A stretch of 64,000 bases of DNA from CALHRB01 sp964473465 (GCA_964473465.1 CAYYPE010000001.1:186001-250000), one strand, 5' to 3'. Positions 8,507 through 18,578 are shown, counted from the first letter of the stretch. The notes: a model not told the origin generated them from the letters alone. Made by a program: numbers and translations.

Positions 8507-9967
8507 TCACAATTTGTTATTTTTATATTTGAAGTAAACATAGAAAGGAACACCCATCAAGACAAGCAATAATCCAAACAATGATTTTATTATACGGGGT
8601 TCGCCGGGAGCAAAATTATTATTTATGAAATTCAGTATGTCCGAGTATAATGTGAAGGCAACAAAGAAAATTGAGAATATCACAAAAATAGCAGGAACAA
8701 AAGGATATCCAAATACCTTATAGGGTCTTGGATGGTCAGGCATTTTTTTCCTGAGAACAAATACTCCATAAGCTCCTAAACCGTAAAATATCCAACTCAC
8801 GAAAATCAACATATCTGTCAAAGTGTCAAAAGTGCCGCTGAGAACAAGAACGGAAGTCCAAATAGCCTGAAAGACAAGTGAGTTAGCTGGTGTATGAAAT
8901 TTTGGATGCGTCCTGCCATATAAATCGAAAAAGACTTTTTTCTGCGACATAGCATAGTAAACTCTTGCACTAACCATAATGGTTCCGTTTGAAGTTCCGA
9001 AGGTTGAAATCATTACTGCGGCAGCAATAAAAGCACCACCATAAACTCCAAGGAATTTTACAGCAGCATCGGAAGCTACAAGTTTTGAATTTACCATCTC
9101 ATCAATTGGCAAAATATAAAGGTAAACCAGATTGATAAGTAAATAAACAATGATTACAATTGATGTTCCAATAAATAACCCTAACGGAATATTTCTACGA
9201 GGATTTTTGACTTCTCCGGAAATATAAGTGATATTGTTCCATCCGTCATAAGCCCAGAATGCCCCGGAAAGTGCCATTATAATCCCAAAAAACAATGTCT
9301 GGTTCGACGATGGAAAAGTTAAATCAGCAGTAAAATTATTAAATGACCCTGTTCCACTGGCAAAACCAAAAATGACCAAAAACAGTATGGCTGAAACTTT
9401 CATAATTGTAAAAAAAGCAGAAAGCCCTCCACCAAATTTAACTCCCAAATAATTTACAGTTGTTAATAATATTACTACTAAGATAGTAAGGGATTTAACC
9501 CCGATATTTGCAAGAGGAGCTACTTCTCCTAAGAATGGGATGAATAGAACAAAGCTATTTTCAATTTCTTTTGAAAAATGAGGTAAGGGGAAAAAATATT
9601 GAGTATATTCAGCGAAAATATAAGTAATTGAAGCTATAGACCCTGTTTGAACTACTGCAAGCATAGCCCATCCATAGAGAAAAGCAGTGAATTCACCATA
9701 CATTTTTTCGAAATAAACATACTGACCACCGGTTTCGGATATCATTCCTGCAATTTCGGTGTTTGTCAATGCTCCAAATAATGTGATAACTCCTGCAACA
9801 ACCCAGATAAGCAGGAGCAATTCAGGTGAGCCAAGCTGAGAAGCCATAACAGCGGGTTTTTTGAATATGCCTGAGCCAATCATAGCTCCAATGACAATTG
9901 TTATGGTTGTGAATAGGCCAAGTTGCTGAACCAAGCCTTTATTATTGGTAAATCTATTATCGTTCAT
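8507..9967 (-). CDS. APC-family amino-acid permease
   Basis: The 486-residue membrane protein has about twelve hydrophobic segments. It shows the APC-superfamily N-terminal hallmark in TM1 (IGAMIGSGIFKKP), the TM3 region with EMYGEFTAFLYGW-like spacing, and the TM6 segment around WAYDGWNNITYISGEVKNP, which is typical of L-type (LAT/SteT-like) exchangers. It should import or exchange neutral amino acids across the inner membrane. Substrate specificity cannot be read from the sequence. The gene is followed on the same strand by yciO-like (88 bases) and preceded by the mlaD-like gene (39 bases), so co-transcription is possible without an obvious functional link. Confidence 0.9.
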   Translation of the reverse strand: MNDNRFTNNKGLVQQLGLFTTITIVIGAMIGSGIFKKPAVMASQLGSPELLLLIWVVAGVITLFGALTNTEIAGMISETGGQYVYFEKMYGEFTAFLYGWAMLAVVQTGSIASITYIFAEYTQYFFPLPHFSKEIENSFVLFIPFLGEVAPLANIGVKSLTILVVILLTTVNYLGVKFGGGLSAFFTIMKVSAILFLVIFGFASGTGSFNNFTADLTFPSSNQTLFFGIIMALSGAFWAYDGWNNITYISGEVKNPRRNIPLGLFIGTSIVIIVYLLINLVYLYILPIDEMVNSKLVASDAAVKFLGVYGGAFIAAAVMISTFGTSNGTIMVSARVYYAMSQKKVFFDLYGRTHPKFHTPANSLVFQAIWTSVLVLSGTFDTLTDMLIFVSWIFYGLGAYGVFVLRKKMPDHPRPYKVFGYPFVPAIFVIFSIFFVAFTLYSDILNFINNNFAPGEPRIIKSLFGLLLVLMGVPFYVYFKYKNNKL

Positions 9968-10006
9968 ACAAATTTTAATTATTCATTTTAGTTTTTTTGA
10001 TGCATG

Positions 10007-10978
10007 TTATTTTTCTGGTGGTGGTGGTTCTGCAAATAATAACTGACCGGGGTTCTGGGTGATTTTTCTCAAAGTTCTTTGCAATTGTTTATTAGTTAGA
10101 TTAACACCCTGCATAGTTTCCCCCATTGAAAAAAGAACGGTTTCAGTCCTTAGTCCAAGAATATTTAGAATTTGACTTGTTTGAATCATAACAGAATCAT
10201 ACTGAGACACAATATTTGTTACTTTTCCGGGAAGGTCAACTCTGATAAATTGTGACTGAATGGAATCAGAAAGATTTTCGAGATTGGTAGAAGTTTTTTT
10301 TAGGCTTTCAGTGGTATTAATGAGATTAGTTAAAATTGCCGAACTATCAGTTTTAGTCAGGATATCAGAAAGCGTTCTGCTTGATTTTTCGAGCTCAGAA
10401 ATGATATCATAGAGTTTTTGATTATTAAAAAAATTTGATGAAGCATTCAGAAATGAGATCATTTCATCAGAAACTTCTTTATATCTGAATTGCAGTAGTT
10501 TATTCAGCACATCTCTGGCTGCTATTTCGATTTCTTCGATACCTGAAGGGGAAGAATAAATTACAGGATAGACAGGTTTGAAAGAAAGTAATGGATGCAT
10601 TCTGGAAATAAGAGTGTCAGATGGATAGTGAAGCTGAAGGAACTTGCCGCCTGCTAATCCGGACATTTCAGCCTTAACTCTTAAATCCTCATCTATTTTG
10701 ATTTTACTGTCTATTTGCATTAATACTTCTACCAGTTTTCCGTCAGGAGCGACGTCAATCTTTTCGATATTTCCCACGGGAACACCGAGATATTTAACTG
10801 GGGAGCCTTTTTCGAGACCTTGAACAGACCCTTCGAAATATGTAACATATAAACTGGTTTCTTTAAGGAATTGTTGAGTTCCTAACCAAATGATACCTCC
10901 AATTAGAATTAATGTTCCAGCAAGAACAAAAATTCCTATCAGGAATGGGCTTGTTTGTTTTTTTGATCTGCTTTTCAT
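10007..10978 (-). CDS. MlaD-family MCE-domain lipid transport protein
   Basis: I chose the start at 10978 (MKSRSKK) because AGAGG lies about eight bases upstream and the N-terminal membrane anchor (residues about 12-32, FLIGIFVLAGTLILIGGIIW) then sits in place. An MCE domain follows at about 35-115 (VQGLEKGSPVKYLGVPVGNIEKIDV). The remaining 200 residues are helical with Ser/Thr/Asn-rich segments that probably form the periplasmic needle or coiled-coil barrel. MlaD-type proteins form hexameric rings that pass phospholipids between the inner and outer membranes. The gene lies 16 bases behind the MlaF-like ATPase and is surely its partner. The C-terminus ends in a Pro-rich PPPPEK tail. No MlaE permease is adjacent. 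Confidence 0.9.
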   Translation of the reverse strand: MKSRSKKQTSPFLIGIFVLAGTLILIGGIIWLGTQQFLKETSLYVTYFEGSVQGLEKGSPVKYLGVPVGNIEKIDVAPDGKLVEVLMQIDSKIKIDEDLRVKAEMSGLAGGKFLQLHYPSDTLISRMHPLLSFKPVYPVIYSSPSGIEEIEIAARDVLNKLLQFRYKEVSDEMISFLNASSNFFNNQKLYDIISELEKSSRTLSDILTKTDSSAILTNLINTTESLKKTSTNLENLSDSIQSQFIRVDLPGKVTNIVSQYDSVMIQTSQILNILGLRTETVLFSMGETMQGVNLTNKQLQRTLRKITQNPGQLLFAEPPPPEK

Positions 10979-10994
10979 GATAAAAACCTCTGGT

Positions 10995-11744
10995 TTAGGG
11001 TAATCTATTGAAAAATCTGAATATTTTTTCATCCTCACGTTTATTCTTCAATTCAGACGGAGAGCCTACAGCGGCAATACCACGAAGATCTCTATCAAGA
11101 ATAAGAACTCTATCGGCAATACTCATAATACTGCTGAGGTCATGGGAAACCACAATTACGGTTGTTTTCAGTGCTTTATTTAGTTCCTTAATTAATAAAT
11201 CAAGAGAAGCAGAGGTAACCGGATCTAAGCCTGACGAAGGCTCGTCGAGGCATAAGATAGAAGGATCTAACGCTAAAGCACGAGCAATAGCAGCTCTTTT
11301 TTTCATGCCTCCGCTAATTTCGGAAGGATAATAATCATAGAACTCAGCAAGACCAACTAAAGCGAGTTTAAGGAGAGTGAGTTCCTTGATTTGATTATGC
11401 GATAAATCGGTAAATTTTTCGAGGACTAACTCAATATTTTCACCTATTGTAAGCGAAGCAAGCAAGCCCCCTGATTGGAACATAACCCCAAATTTTCTAA
11501 GAAGTTCCTGTCTTTTAAATGAATATGAATGGGTAAAGTTTTCTCCTTCAACAATTATTTCACCTTCGAAAGGAATTTCAATGCCAATTATTTGCCTTAG
11601 CAGAGTGCTTTTACCACAACCGCTTCTTCCGGCGATAAAGAATATTTCTCCATTCTTTATAACAAAACTAATCTGATGTAATATAAATTCATCATTATAT
11701 TTCACACTAATGTTTTTGCACTCTATATGACTATCCTGAATCAT
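10995..11744 (-). CDS. ABC transporter ATP-binding protein, MlaF-like
   Basis: The 249-residue ABC ATPase has Walker A GRSGCGKST, Q-loop MFQSGGLLASLT, signature SGGMKKRAAIARAL, Walker B ILCLDEPSSGLDP and the switch His in VVSHDL. The GGMKKR form of the signature and the pairing with an MCE protein mark it as the MlaF type that powers phospholipid transport between inner and outer membranes. The start is taken at the ATG at 11744. A TTG two codons earlier is also possible. The MCE gene follows at once, but no MlaE-type permease lies within the window, so the transporter must be completed by a gene elsewhere. Confidence 0.9.
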   Translation of the reverse strand: MIQDSHIECKNISVKYNDEFILHQISFVIKNGEIFFIAGRSGCGKSTLLRQIIGIEIPFEGEIIVEGENFTHSYSFKRQELLRKFGVMFQSGGLLASLTIGENIELVLEKFTDLSHNQIKELTLLKLALVGLAEFYDYYPSEISGGMKKRAAIARALALDPSILCLDEPSSGLDPVTSASLDLLIKELNKALKTTVIVVSHDLSSIMSIADRVLILDRDLRGIAAVGSPSELKNKREDEKIFRFFNRLP

Positions 11745-11958
11745 TATCAAGAAAAATAAAAAAAAACCGAGAAATAACTATAGAATTTATGAATAATTTA
11801 CAAATAAAAATAGAAAAAAAATGTAGTAAAAACCGTTACAAATAAATCATATTAAACATTACAAAAATTATAGAAACAAAATTACAGTTGATGTGTTATA
11901 TTATTTATATTTTACCAAAAAGGAAAATAAAAGAAAATAAATAAATATAGGGCTGATT

Positions 11959-14900
11959 ATGAGAAATTTATTAATCGTTATAATAATAATTTTATTTGGA
12001 CAAGTTACGGAATCATTCAGCAGGGTTTTTCCGCAGCTTGATGTTACTGTAAATAATAATCCATATCCCGGATATATTTTTATTGGTCCGATAGCAACAA
12101 ATTATTTAGGTATTTATGATACCTATGGCGATGTCCCATATTATAAACAAATGTCAGAAGAGGGCTCAAGATTTATAAACCTTGAGGTTCAGCCTAATGG
12201 AGTTTTGTCGGCATTTGATATGATAAATAAAGTATGGTTTCTGCTTGACGAGAATTTGAACGTTATAGATTCTGTGAAGGCTGTTCCGCCATATTATGCA
12301 GATTTTCACTCATTTAAAATATTACCAAACGGGAACTTTCTTCTGATTGCAACTGATATGAGAAGAATTGATATGAGCAGGTATTTCGAGAATGGAAATA
12401 AAGAAGCTTTGGTTACTGGTTTTGTTATTCAGGAAATAGATAAAAATTCAAGAAGTGCGGTTTTTATGTGGAATACATTTGATCATTTTAGCATACTCGA
12501 TGCAGCTGATTCAATTGATATATTACAAGCCAATCCTGTCCCATTTCATTGTAATTCTGTGATTAAGGATTCACAAGGTAATTATCTGGCTTCGTTCAGA
12601 AATATGGATGAAATAACAAAGATTAGGGGCAGCGACGGTGCAATAATCTGGAGAATGGGTGGTTCCAAATGCAAGAATAATCAATTCAGGTTTGTAAACG
12701 ATACGATAAATGGATTTTTTGGTTTTTCTCATACACATGATATTTCTATAAATTCAAATGGTAGATTATTGGTTTTTGATAACGGTAATCTAAAGCCAAC
12801 TCAATATTCAAGAGTGGTTGAATACTCAATAAATGAATCCAATAAAACTGTTACAAAAACATGGGAATATGATGCCGGGCGAGAAATTTATTCGGGGTAT
12901 ATGGGTAGCGTTCAGGAGTTACCAAATGGAGATATGTTTATAGGATGGGGTGGAAGTGATGGCGGCACGCACGGAAAGTTATTGTCAGAAATTACAAGAA
13001 GTGGCGAGGTTCTCTTTGAGATTCGTGGAACTCAATATGGAACATACAGAGCATTAAAACATATTTTCAAAATGAATGCTGTTGTAAAAGCCGTAAATTC
13101 TTCCGGGACTTATGATTTCAATGATTCAAAATATACAACCGGTGTTAAATTAACGCTAAACTCTGTTAGCAGTGCAGGACATGTTTATGTTCAAAAACAC
13201 GATTACGAACCTTATAATATGTCTTTCTCGGAGGACGAAGAGCCCTGTTATGTTTTTCCAAAACGATGGGTAATCAGTAGGAGAGGGGTTAATTTTAGCT
13301 CAGGAACGGTGAAGTTTTCGGTAAGTAATATAGGAAATGTGGAAAATCCAAGATATCTTAAGATATATTATCGTTCGACAGAACACCATGGAACATTTTC
13401 GTTACTAACAACAACTTACAATCAGGCAGAAAATGTTATTTCAGCAAATATAAATGCACCCGGAGAGCTAATAGTTGCTTATAGTGATGTCTCGATTATT
13501 ACTCTTCTTAAACCATATGATTTATCCATAAATCAGGAATACACAACAACTTTACAGTGGACGAGGAATAGTCCAACAGAAAAATATTCTTTACAGGTAG
13601 CCAAGGATGGAGAATTTACTGAAATGGTCTTTGATACTATGGATTTAATCAATAATGAGTATGTTCTCAGGAATTTGCAACCAAACACAAGATACTATTG
13701 GAGGGTAAGGTCGCAAAGTTCAAATTGTACCTCAAAATGGTCAAAAGTATTTTCGTTCAAAACCAGAATAAAATCACCGACTTTATATTTTCCATTCAAC
13801 AATAGGGTGAATATACCGGTTGAAGTGGAATTGAATTGGATTGCCACCCCTGAAGCAAGTAATTATAATTTACAAATATCAAAGAATCCTGAATTTTCGA
13901 TGCTTGTCGCAAATGTTCAGGGTTTGACATATGCATTCTATCAATATTCTAATCTTGAGAATTTTACTGATTATTATTGGCGAGTTTGTGCCGTAAACGG
14001 AGAGGATATAAGTAACTGGTCTGATGTTTGGACTTTCAGAACAGTTATGGGAAAAGTTCAGCATTTTTATCCAATAAATGACACAATAAATCAGCCAACA
14101 ACATTGGTTTTGCATTGGAATAAGCTCAAGGGAGCTGATATGTATCAGTTACAGGTGTCTCTGGATTCGAATTTCAGGAACTATGTACTAAATTTAACTG
14201 GAATACAGGATACATTTCAAGCTGTAAATGATTTAAAAAATTCAAATGTTTATTATTGGCGGGTGCGGGCAGCAAACAAAGACGGAAACAATGAATGGTC
14301 TAAACCTTGGCATTTTGAAACCATATTAAGCAAGGTTAGACTAAACTCCCCCAAAAATAATGCTGAAAATGTTTCAACATCAATATTGCTTCTTTGGGAA
14401 GCACTTCCCCAAGCCCAGAATTATATAATAAACATTTCTACCGATATCAATTTTGAAAATAATACTATCAATTTATATTCTTATTCTTCATATTTTCAAT
14501 TAAAAAATCTGGAATATGAAAAAAAGTATTATTGGAAAGTTCAAGCTATTAACGGGGAAAAATTTGGTGAGTGGTCGGATATTTATACCTTTACAACTCA
14601 CAAAAAAGGCAGACTTGCAATGCCTCAACTATATAGTCCTTTTAACAATCAGGCAAAAGTATCTGTTAATCCAACATTAAGCTGGAATATGACTGAAAAT
14701 GCTATTTCATACAATGTTCAGCTTGCTCGTGATAATAATTTTACGGATTTAGTAGCTGAAGCTTCGAACTTAACCACAACTAATTTTCAGGTTTATGGAT
14801 TAACATACAATACAAAATATTTCTGGAGAGTATTGGCAAAAAACCAAAGTTCAGATAGCGAATGGTCAGAGACATGGAAATTTTTAACTCAGCTACAAAA

Positions 14901-15474
14901 GCCTTTATTAATTTCACCTTTGAATAATGCCATCATAAATTCAGGAATAGTTCAACTTGAATGGGAACATGTCAGCGGTGCAACTAAATACAGATTGAAT
15001 GTTTCCGAAGATCCTGATTTCAATGTTTTAATTGTCAATTCAGATGAAATTAATTTCAATAAAATTGATTTAAATAACTTAAATCAGGATATAGTCTATT
15101 ACTGGCGTGTTATGGCTTTATCTGATGTGAATGAGAGCGATTGGTCTCAGGTTCACTCTTTCAAATTGAAGCAAATAAATAATGTAAATGATGAAATTAT
15201 ATTTGACCAGAAAAGCGTTATTGCTGTATATCCTAATCCAGTGAGTTCATATATTATATTTGAATTAGATCATTCTGCTGACGTGATGGATAAAAACGGA
15301 ATCAAAAGCGTTCAGATATTTGATATTATTGGCAACAAAGTTGTTGACATTAATTTAACAAGTCCCTTGGATGAGTTATCAATAAATATTGAAAATTTGC
15401 CACAAGGTTTATATAATTATGTTACAAAATTTGGAAAATACATATATAATGGCAGATTTGTTAAGATAAACTAA
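11959..15474 (+). CDS. Secreted arylsulfotransferase-like protein with six FnIII-like repeats and T9SS sorting domain
   Basis: The 1171-residue product starts with a signal peptide (about residues 1-21). Residues 30-400 form an arylsulfotransferase (ASST)-like beta propeller with the family's His-containing segments: FHSFKILPNGN, FHCNSVIKD, WRMGG and SHTHDISIN. Six fibronectin III-like repeats follow from about 515 to 1075, each with a W near the start, Y-x-L-Q-V-x-x-D-x-x-F in the middle and YYWRV near the end. The last 80 residues (VYPNPVSSY onwards, about 1091) are a type A T9SS sorting domain. ASST enzymes move sulfate between phenolic esters without PAPS. Activity here is not certain, because the class also includes non-catalytic propellers. 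The protein should be exported through T9SS and cleaved by PorU, which is encoded at 57917-61924. A terminator follows at 15500. Confidence 0.8.
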   Translation: MRNLLIVIIIILFGQVTESFSRVFPQLDVTVNNNPYPGYIFIGPIATNYLGIYDTYGDVPYYKQMSEEGSRFINLEVQPNGVLSAFDMINKVWFLLDENLNVIDSVKAVPPYYADFHSFKILPNGNFLLIATDMRRIDMSRYFENGNKEALVTGFVIQEIDKNSRSAVFMWNTFDHFSILDAADSIDILQANPVPFHCNSVIKDSQGNYLASFRNMDEITKIRGSDGAIIWRMGGSKCKNNQFRFVNDTINGFFGFSHTHDISINSNGRLLVFDNGNLKPTQYSRVVEYSINESNKTVTKTWEYDAGREIYSGYMGSVQELPNGDMFIGWGGSDGGTHGKLLSEITRSGEVLFEIRGTQYGTYRALKHIFKMNAVVKAVNSSGTYDFNDSKYTTGVKLTLNSVSSAGHVYVQKHDYEPYNMSFSEDEEPCYVFPKRWVISRRGVNFSSGTVKFSVSNIGNVENPRYLKIYYRSTEHHGTFSLLTTTYNQAENVISANINAPGELIVAYSDVSIITLLKPYDLSINQEYTTTLQWTRNSPTEKYSLQVAKDGEFTEMVFDTMDLINNEYVLRNLQPNTRYYWRVRSQSSNCTSKWSKVFSFKTRIKSPTLYFPFNNRVNIPVEVELNWIATPEASNYNLQISKNPEFSMLVANVQGLTYAFYQYSNLENFTDYYWRVCAVNGEDISNWSDVWTFRTVMGKVQHFYPINDTINQPTTLVLHWNKLKGADMYQLQVSLDSNFRNYVLNLTGIQDTFQAVNDLKNSNVYYWRVRAANKDGNNEWSKPWHFETILSKVRLNSPKNNAENVSTSILLLWEALPQAQNYIINISTDINFENNTINLYSYSSYFQLKNLEYEKKYYWKVQAINGEKFGEWSDIYTFTTHKKGRLAMPQLYSPFNNQAKVSVNPTLSWNMTENAISYNVQLARDNNFTDLVAEASNLTTTNFQVYGLTYNTKYFWRVLAKNQSSDSEWSETWKFLTQLQKPLLISPLNNAIINSGIVQLEWEHVSGATKYRLNVSEDPDFNVLIVNSDEINFNKIDLNNLNQDIVYYWRVMALSDVNESDWSQVHSFKLKQINNVNDEIIFDQKSVIAVYPNPVSSYIIFELDHSADVMDKNGIKSVQIFDIIGNKVVDINLTSPLDELSINIENLPQGLYNYVTKFGKYIYNGRFVKIN

Positions 15475-15499
15475 AAAAAAGTAATTCAAATCAAACAAG

Positions 15500-15540
15500 G
15501 ATGGTTGAACTAAATAAAAATAAGTTCAATCATCTTTTTT
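15500..15540 (+). terminator. Rho-independent terminator after the arylsulfotransferase-like gene
   Basis: A 12-base-pair stem (15500-15511 with 15523-15534, one G-U pair) encloses an A-rich loop of 11 bases and is followed by six T at 15535-15540. It lies 26 bases past the stop of the 11959-15474 gene and faces the convergent DUF2723 gene. Confidence 0.8.
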
Positions 15541-15565
15541 TAAACAAAAGACAAAAAATTGTTCG

Positions 15566-17569
15566 TTACTTATTTGTTTCCAATCTTTTTATCATATTTA
15601 TTATTTGTTCATTTTCAGGAGCTATTTTATTAGCATGCTTCAAAGCTAAAAGAGCCTGATCGGTTCGATTGTTTTTTAAAGCATAGTTAGCTGTCAAATC
15701 CAACAAATAATATAATGATGTATTTTTTATTCCATCAACTAAATGACCAGAATTATTTCTCAAGGATTCAGCAAATTTATCAACATTGATTTTTTTTAAG
15801 TTCAATTGAGCAGTGGTATCTTTAATAAGTTTGATAACAAAACCCACCGGGATTTTATTATAATCTTTTCCAATATCATCATCAACATTTTGATTACCAT
15901 CACTCATGAATATATCAGCGGTAATATAAATGGGTCTTTTATTATAGTTTTGATCAATAATACAATTAATCATTGAAATAAACCTTTTCTGTATTTCTGC
16001 TGGGTTGTAAGGCTTTCCATGTTCGAATAATTCGAGTTGCTCTTTATAACTATTAATTGCATCATTGCAAGGATTAATTGCTTTGGGATATAATAATTTC
16101 AGATGAGGAAGATACCATGTTCTTCTGAGAAGCTCTTTGTCAATGATAGTAACGTCCTCTCTTAAACCTTCAATTCTTTGTTTATACCAGAAAGCTGAAA
16201 GCCAGTAATCCCATTGAGAGGAGAGAATCACGGCATTTGGTTCAAGGTTGTTTGCAATAAACTGAGTATATTCTTTGACTGTCACATCGTCGGAACGGTC
16301 GTTTTCAGAAAAATTCATAATAAGTTGTAATAACGGAAGCGCAAAAAGAAAAGGTATAATTCTGTTGTATTTATCAGCAAACCAATAGAGCCCGATAGAC
16401 GAAAATATGATTAATCCAATATAGGCAGTGGAAAAGTAAGAATCAATATCGTGTATTGGGTAATTAAATGCAATGGCAATGCAGAAAATTATTACAAAAG
16501 CAATGAAAAAGAAAAATGTTTTGTTGATTTTGTAAGTAACATAAAATCCAAGAATAAGTGAGAGAAGCCCAATCCAGGCAAGTTGCCCGGGTAGAAGTCT
16601 AAAGAAAATTTCAGAATTTTTATTCCAGATTTCAGAAACTTCTTTGAATGTGGCAGAAAGTCCAATCTCAGAAGAGCCGAATATTGCTTTAAGTATTTTT
16701 GTAAAACCCATCCATTCCTGAAATTGCTTGCCCTGAACATGATATAAAAAATAATCAAATCCTCTGTGAACCCAGCCCCAGTTAAATTCGGGTAATGATG
16801 ATGAACGCAAAGGAAGATATATATACAGGCTTAAGGGAAGAATAAAAGTGATTAATAAAAGCAAGCCAAATTTTATTCTTGATGTTGAGAAATCCCAAGA
16901 CTCACCCGGTTGCTTGAAAAAGATAAAAATAAAGGCGGGAACAAGCATTATTGTTGACATATGGTTTGTGGATCCAAGACCAAGCATCATTGCTGACAAA
17001 AGAAAATATCTTGCTTTATTATCCTGCTCAAATGTTCCTTTAATTAAAAATAAAATTATAAGATTAATTATAAGAATTTGCAATGAATATACTTCAATAT
17101 AAGTAGCCTGAGACCAGATAGTGAAGGCAAAAGAATAAAATAAGGCTGAAATAAGAGATAGTAGTAATATATCGTTTTCGTTTAATTTTTTCAGAATATA
17201 GGGTTTCCTATTTGATTTCTGTCCTTTCTTCGGTGTTACTGGCTGATAAGATTTAATCAAATCTGGTAGATGCTGGAAAATTGACTTAATTAATAAGAAA
17301 AATACTAGTGAAGAAATACTTGTAAGTAATCCGGAGAATAGATTTAAGGAATAAATTTTTGAAAAGGGTAAAGGCAAAAGGCTCCAAAGAAACCCAAGAA
17401 TAGTGAAGAGAGGATAACCTGTTGGATGGGGTACCCCCAAGGTTACAGCAGCACCTGCAAGCTCTCCGCTATCTGTAAATGTTACATCCGGGGCAGCAGT
17501 GATAATATAAACAAAAAAAGGAATCAAGAAAGAAAGAAAAAGAAAGATTGTGTTCCTGCTTATTTTCAT
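15566..17569 (-). CDS. DUF2723 integral membrane protein (GT117-type)
   Basis: The start is taken at the ATG at 17569, where the first membrane helix directly follows (MKISRN). The 667-residue product opens with the DUF2723 signature: a first helix ending in TAAPDVTFTDSGELAGAA, then GVPHPTGYPLF. About ten further membrane segments lead to a soluble C-terminal part from about residue 420, which includes LSSQWDYW. The last 80 residues look like a TPR pair (NYALKNNRTDQALLALKHANKIAPENEQ). DUF2723 proteins resemble protein O-mannosyltransferases (GT-C fold, acidic DSGE in the first periplasmic loop) and are widespread in Bacteroidota. Transfer of a lipid-linked sugar to protein or glycan in the periplasm is expected from the fold but not shown. 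Confidence 0.85.
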   Translation of the reverse strand: MKISRNTIFLFLSFLIPFFVYIITAAPDVTFTDSGELAGAAVTLGVPHPTGYPLFTILGFLWSLLPLPFSKIYSLNLFSGLLTSISSLVFFLLIKSIFQHLPDLIKSYQPVTPKKGQKSNRKPYILKKLNENDILLLSLISALFYSFAFTIWSQATYIEVYSLQILIINLIILFLIKGTFEQDNKARYFLLSAMMLGLGSTNHMSTIMLVPAFIFIFFKQPGESWDFSTSRIKFGLLLLITFILPLSLYIYLPLRSSSLPEFNWGWVHRGFDYFLYHVQGKQFQEWMGFTKILKAIFGSSEIGLSATFKEVSEIWNKNSEIFFRLLPGQLAWIGLLSLILGFYVTYKINKTFFFFIAFVIIFCIAIAFNYPIHDIDSYFSTAYIGLIIFSSIGLYWFADKYNRIIPFLFALPLLQLIMNFSENDRSDDVTVKEYTQFIANNLEPNAVILSSQWDYWLSAFWYKQRIEGLREDVTIIDKELLRRTWYLPHLKLLYPKAINPCNDAINSYKEQLELFEHGKPYNPAEIQKRFISMINCIIDQNYNKRPIYITADIFMSDGNQNVDDDIGKDYNKIPVGFVIKLIKDTTAQLNLKKINVDKFAESLRNNSGHLVDGIKNTSLYYLLDLTANYALKNNRTDQALLALKHANKIAPENEQIINMIKRLETNK

Positions 17570-17621
17570 AATTTTTTTAAAAAATTGATAAAAAATCAAA
17601 TGAGAATTGGTACAAAAAACA

Positions 17622-18515
17622 TTATTTCTGAATTACTTTATATTCTTTACCAAGCAAATTGACCAAGCCATTTTCCCCAACAAGATGTGCGGCACCAACA
17701 ACGATAAAGTATTTTCCCGGCTGGGTTAGGTAATTTTTTATTTGTTTGAGCATATTGAAATTTCTTTTATCATTAAGGAGATAGAACATTTCTTGGTAGG
17801 TTTTATCATCTCCGATGTTTGATTTAACATATTCTTCCATTGCTTTGACATCACCATTTTTCCAATAATCGAAAAGCTGGTCAATCTGAGATTTTGTCTC
17901 TTCCAGATCTCTCAGGGTATAATCAATAAAGGAGTTACCGAAAAGTTGTATTAAGGTGTCCATCAGGGCAATATGCTCCTCGAAGGATTCAAGTTCCAAT
18001 ACTTTCTTCTTTTGAGTATTTGCTTTTTCAAGAAAATAGGAATCAATTCCGGCATCTGGATTATATCCTGAGGAAGCCAGATCGAGCATAACAAGATTAA
18101 TAGCCGCAAACCATGGTTTATATTTATTAAAAACTGACTCGGGTATTCCGATTTTTTCGAAAGAGGCTTTAATTTTCTGATAAGAGATGGAATCAATATT
18201 ATCTTTGAGATTATTGTCATCACTGTATGTGCTTAGTTTAAGGACTTTGAAGGGGTCAACTGTTTTTAAATCAAATTCCACAGCAAGATAATTTGAGTTC
18301 AGAAAAGCAGTTTCAATAACGCTATCAAGCGGGTAGATATCGTTTTTTGCCACGTGTATTGAGCCCAGCAGATAAACAGTAGATTCGCCAGAATTGATTT
18401 CCCAAAAAAAATGTTTTTTTTCTGAAACTGACTGTTTTGAACTGCTACAAGATATGAAAATGAAAAATGTATAAAAGAAATAAAAAAATGGTTTGAATGA
18501 TATTTTCTTTTTCAT
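17622..18515 (-). CDS. TraB/GumN-family lipoprotein (putative metalloprotease)
   Basis: The 297-residue protein begins with a lipoprotein signal (FFIFISC, Cys near residue 23). The TraB/PrgY/GumN domain fills the rest: the first conserved block VYLLGSIHVAK (GxxH) near residue 48, an acidic VEFDL strand, and the closing block FIVVGAAHLVGENGLVNLL. These paired GxxH motifs are thought to form a metal site related to the Tiki metalloproteases. Bacterial members are little studied and sit in the periplasm or on membranes. The gene precedes the DUF2723 gene by 52 bases on the same strand. It faces the large exported protein at 18613 across a 97-base divergent region containing an inverted repeat. 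Confidence 0.88.
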   Translation of the reverse strand: MKKKISFKPFFYFFYTFFIFISCSSSKQSVSEKKHFFWEINSGESTVYLLGSIHVAKNDIYPLDSVIETAFLNSNYLAVEFDLKTVDPFKVLKLSTYSDDNNLKDNIDSISYQKIKASFEKIGIPESVFNKYKPWFAAINLVMLDLASSGYNPDAGIDSYFLEKANTQKKKVLELESFEEHIALMDTLIQLFGNSFIDYTLRDLEETKSQIDQLFDYWKNGDVKAMEEYVKSNIGDDKTYQEMFYLLNDKRNFNMLKQIKNYLTQPGKYFIVVGAAHLVGENGLVNLLGKEYKVIQK

Positions 18516-18555
18516 AGTTTTTTTATTTTAATTGTAACATTTTTATATTACATTT

Positions 18556-18578
18556 GTTAAACTAAAATATTGTTTAAC
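18556..18578. promoter_or_regulatory. Inverted repeat in the divergent promoter region between traB-like and 18613 genes
   Basis: GTTAAAC at 18556-18562 and GTTTAAC at 18572-18578 form a perfect 7-base inverted repeat with a 9-base A/T spacer. TACATTTG at 18549-18556 fits the TAnnTTTG form of Bacteroidota -7 elements, but no well-spaced -33 TTTG was found. A regulator site or divergent promoter is plausible, not proven. Confidence 0.35.

Noticed and set aside
11008..11331. Plus-strand open frame of 107 codons opposite the MlaF-like ATPase
   Set aside because: It is antisense to an ATPase with all its motifs intact; no start context or similarity was seen.
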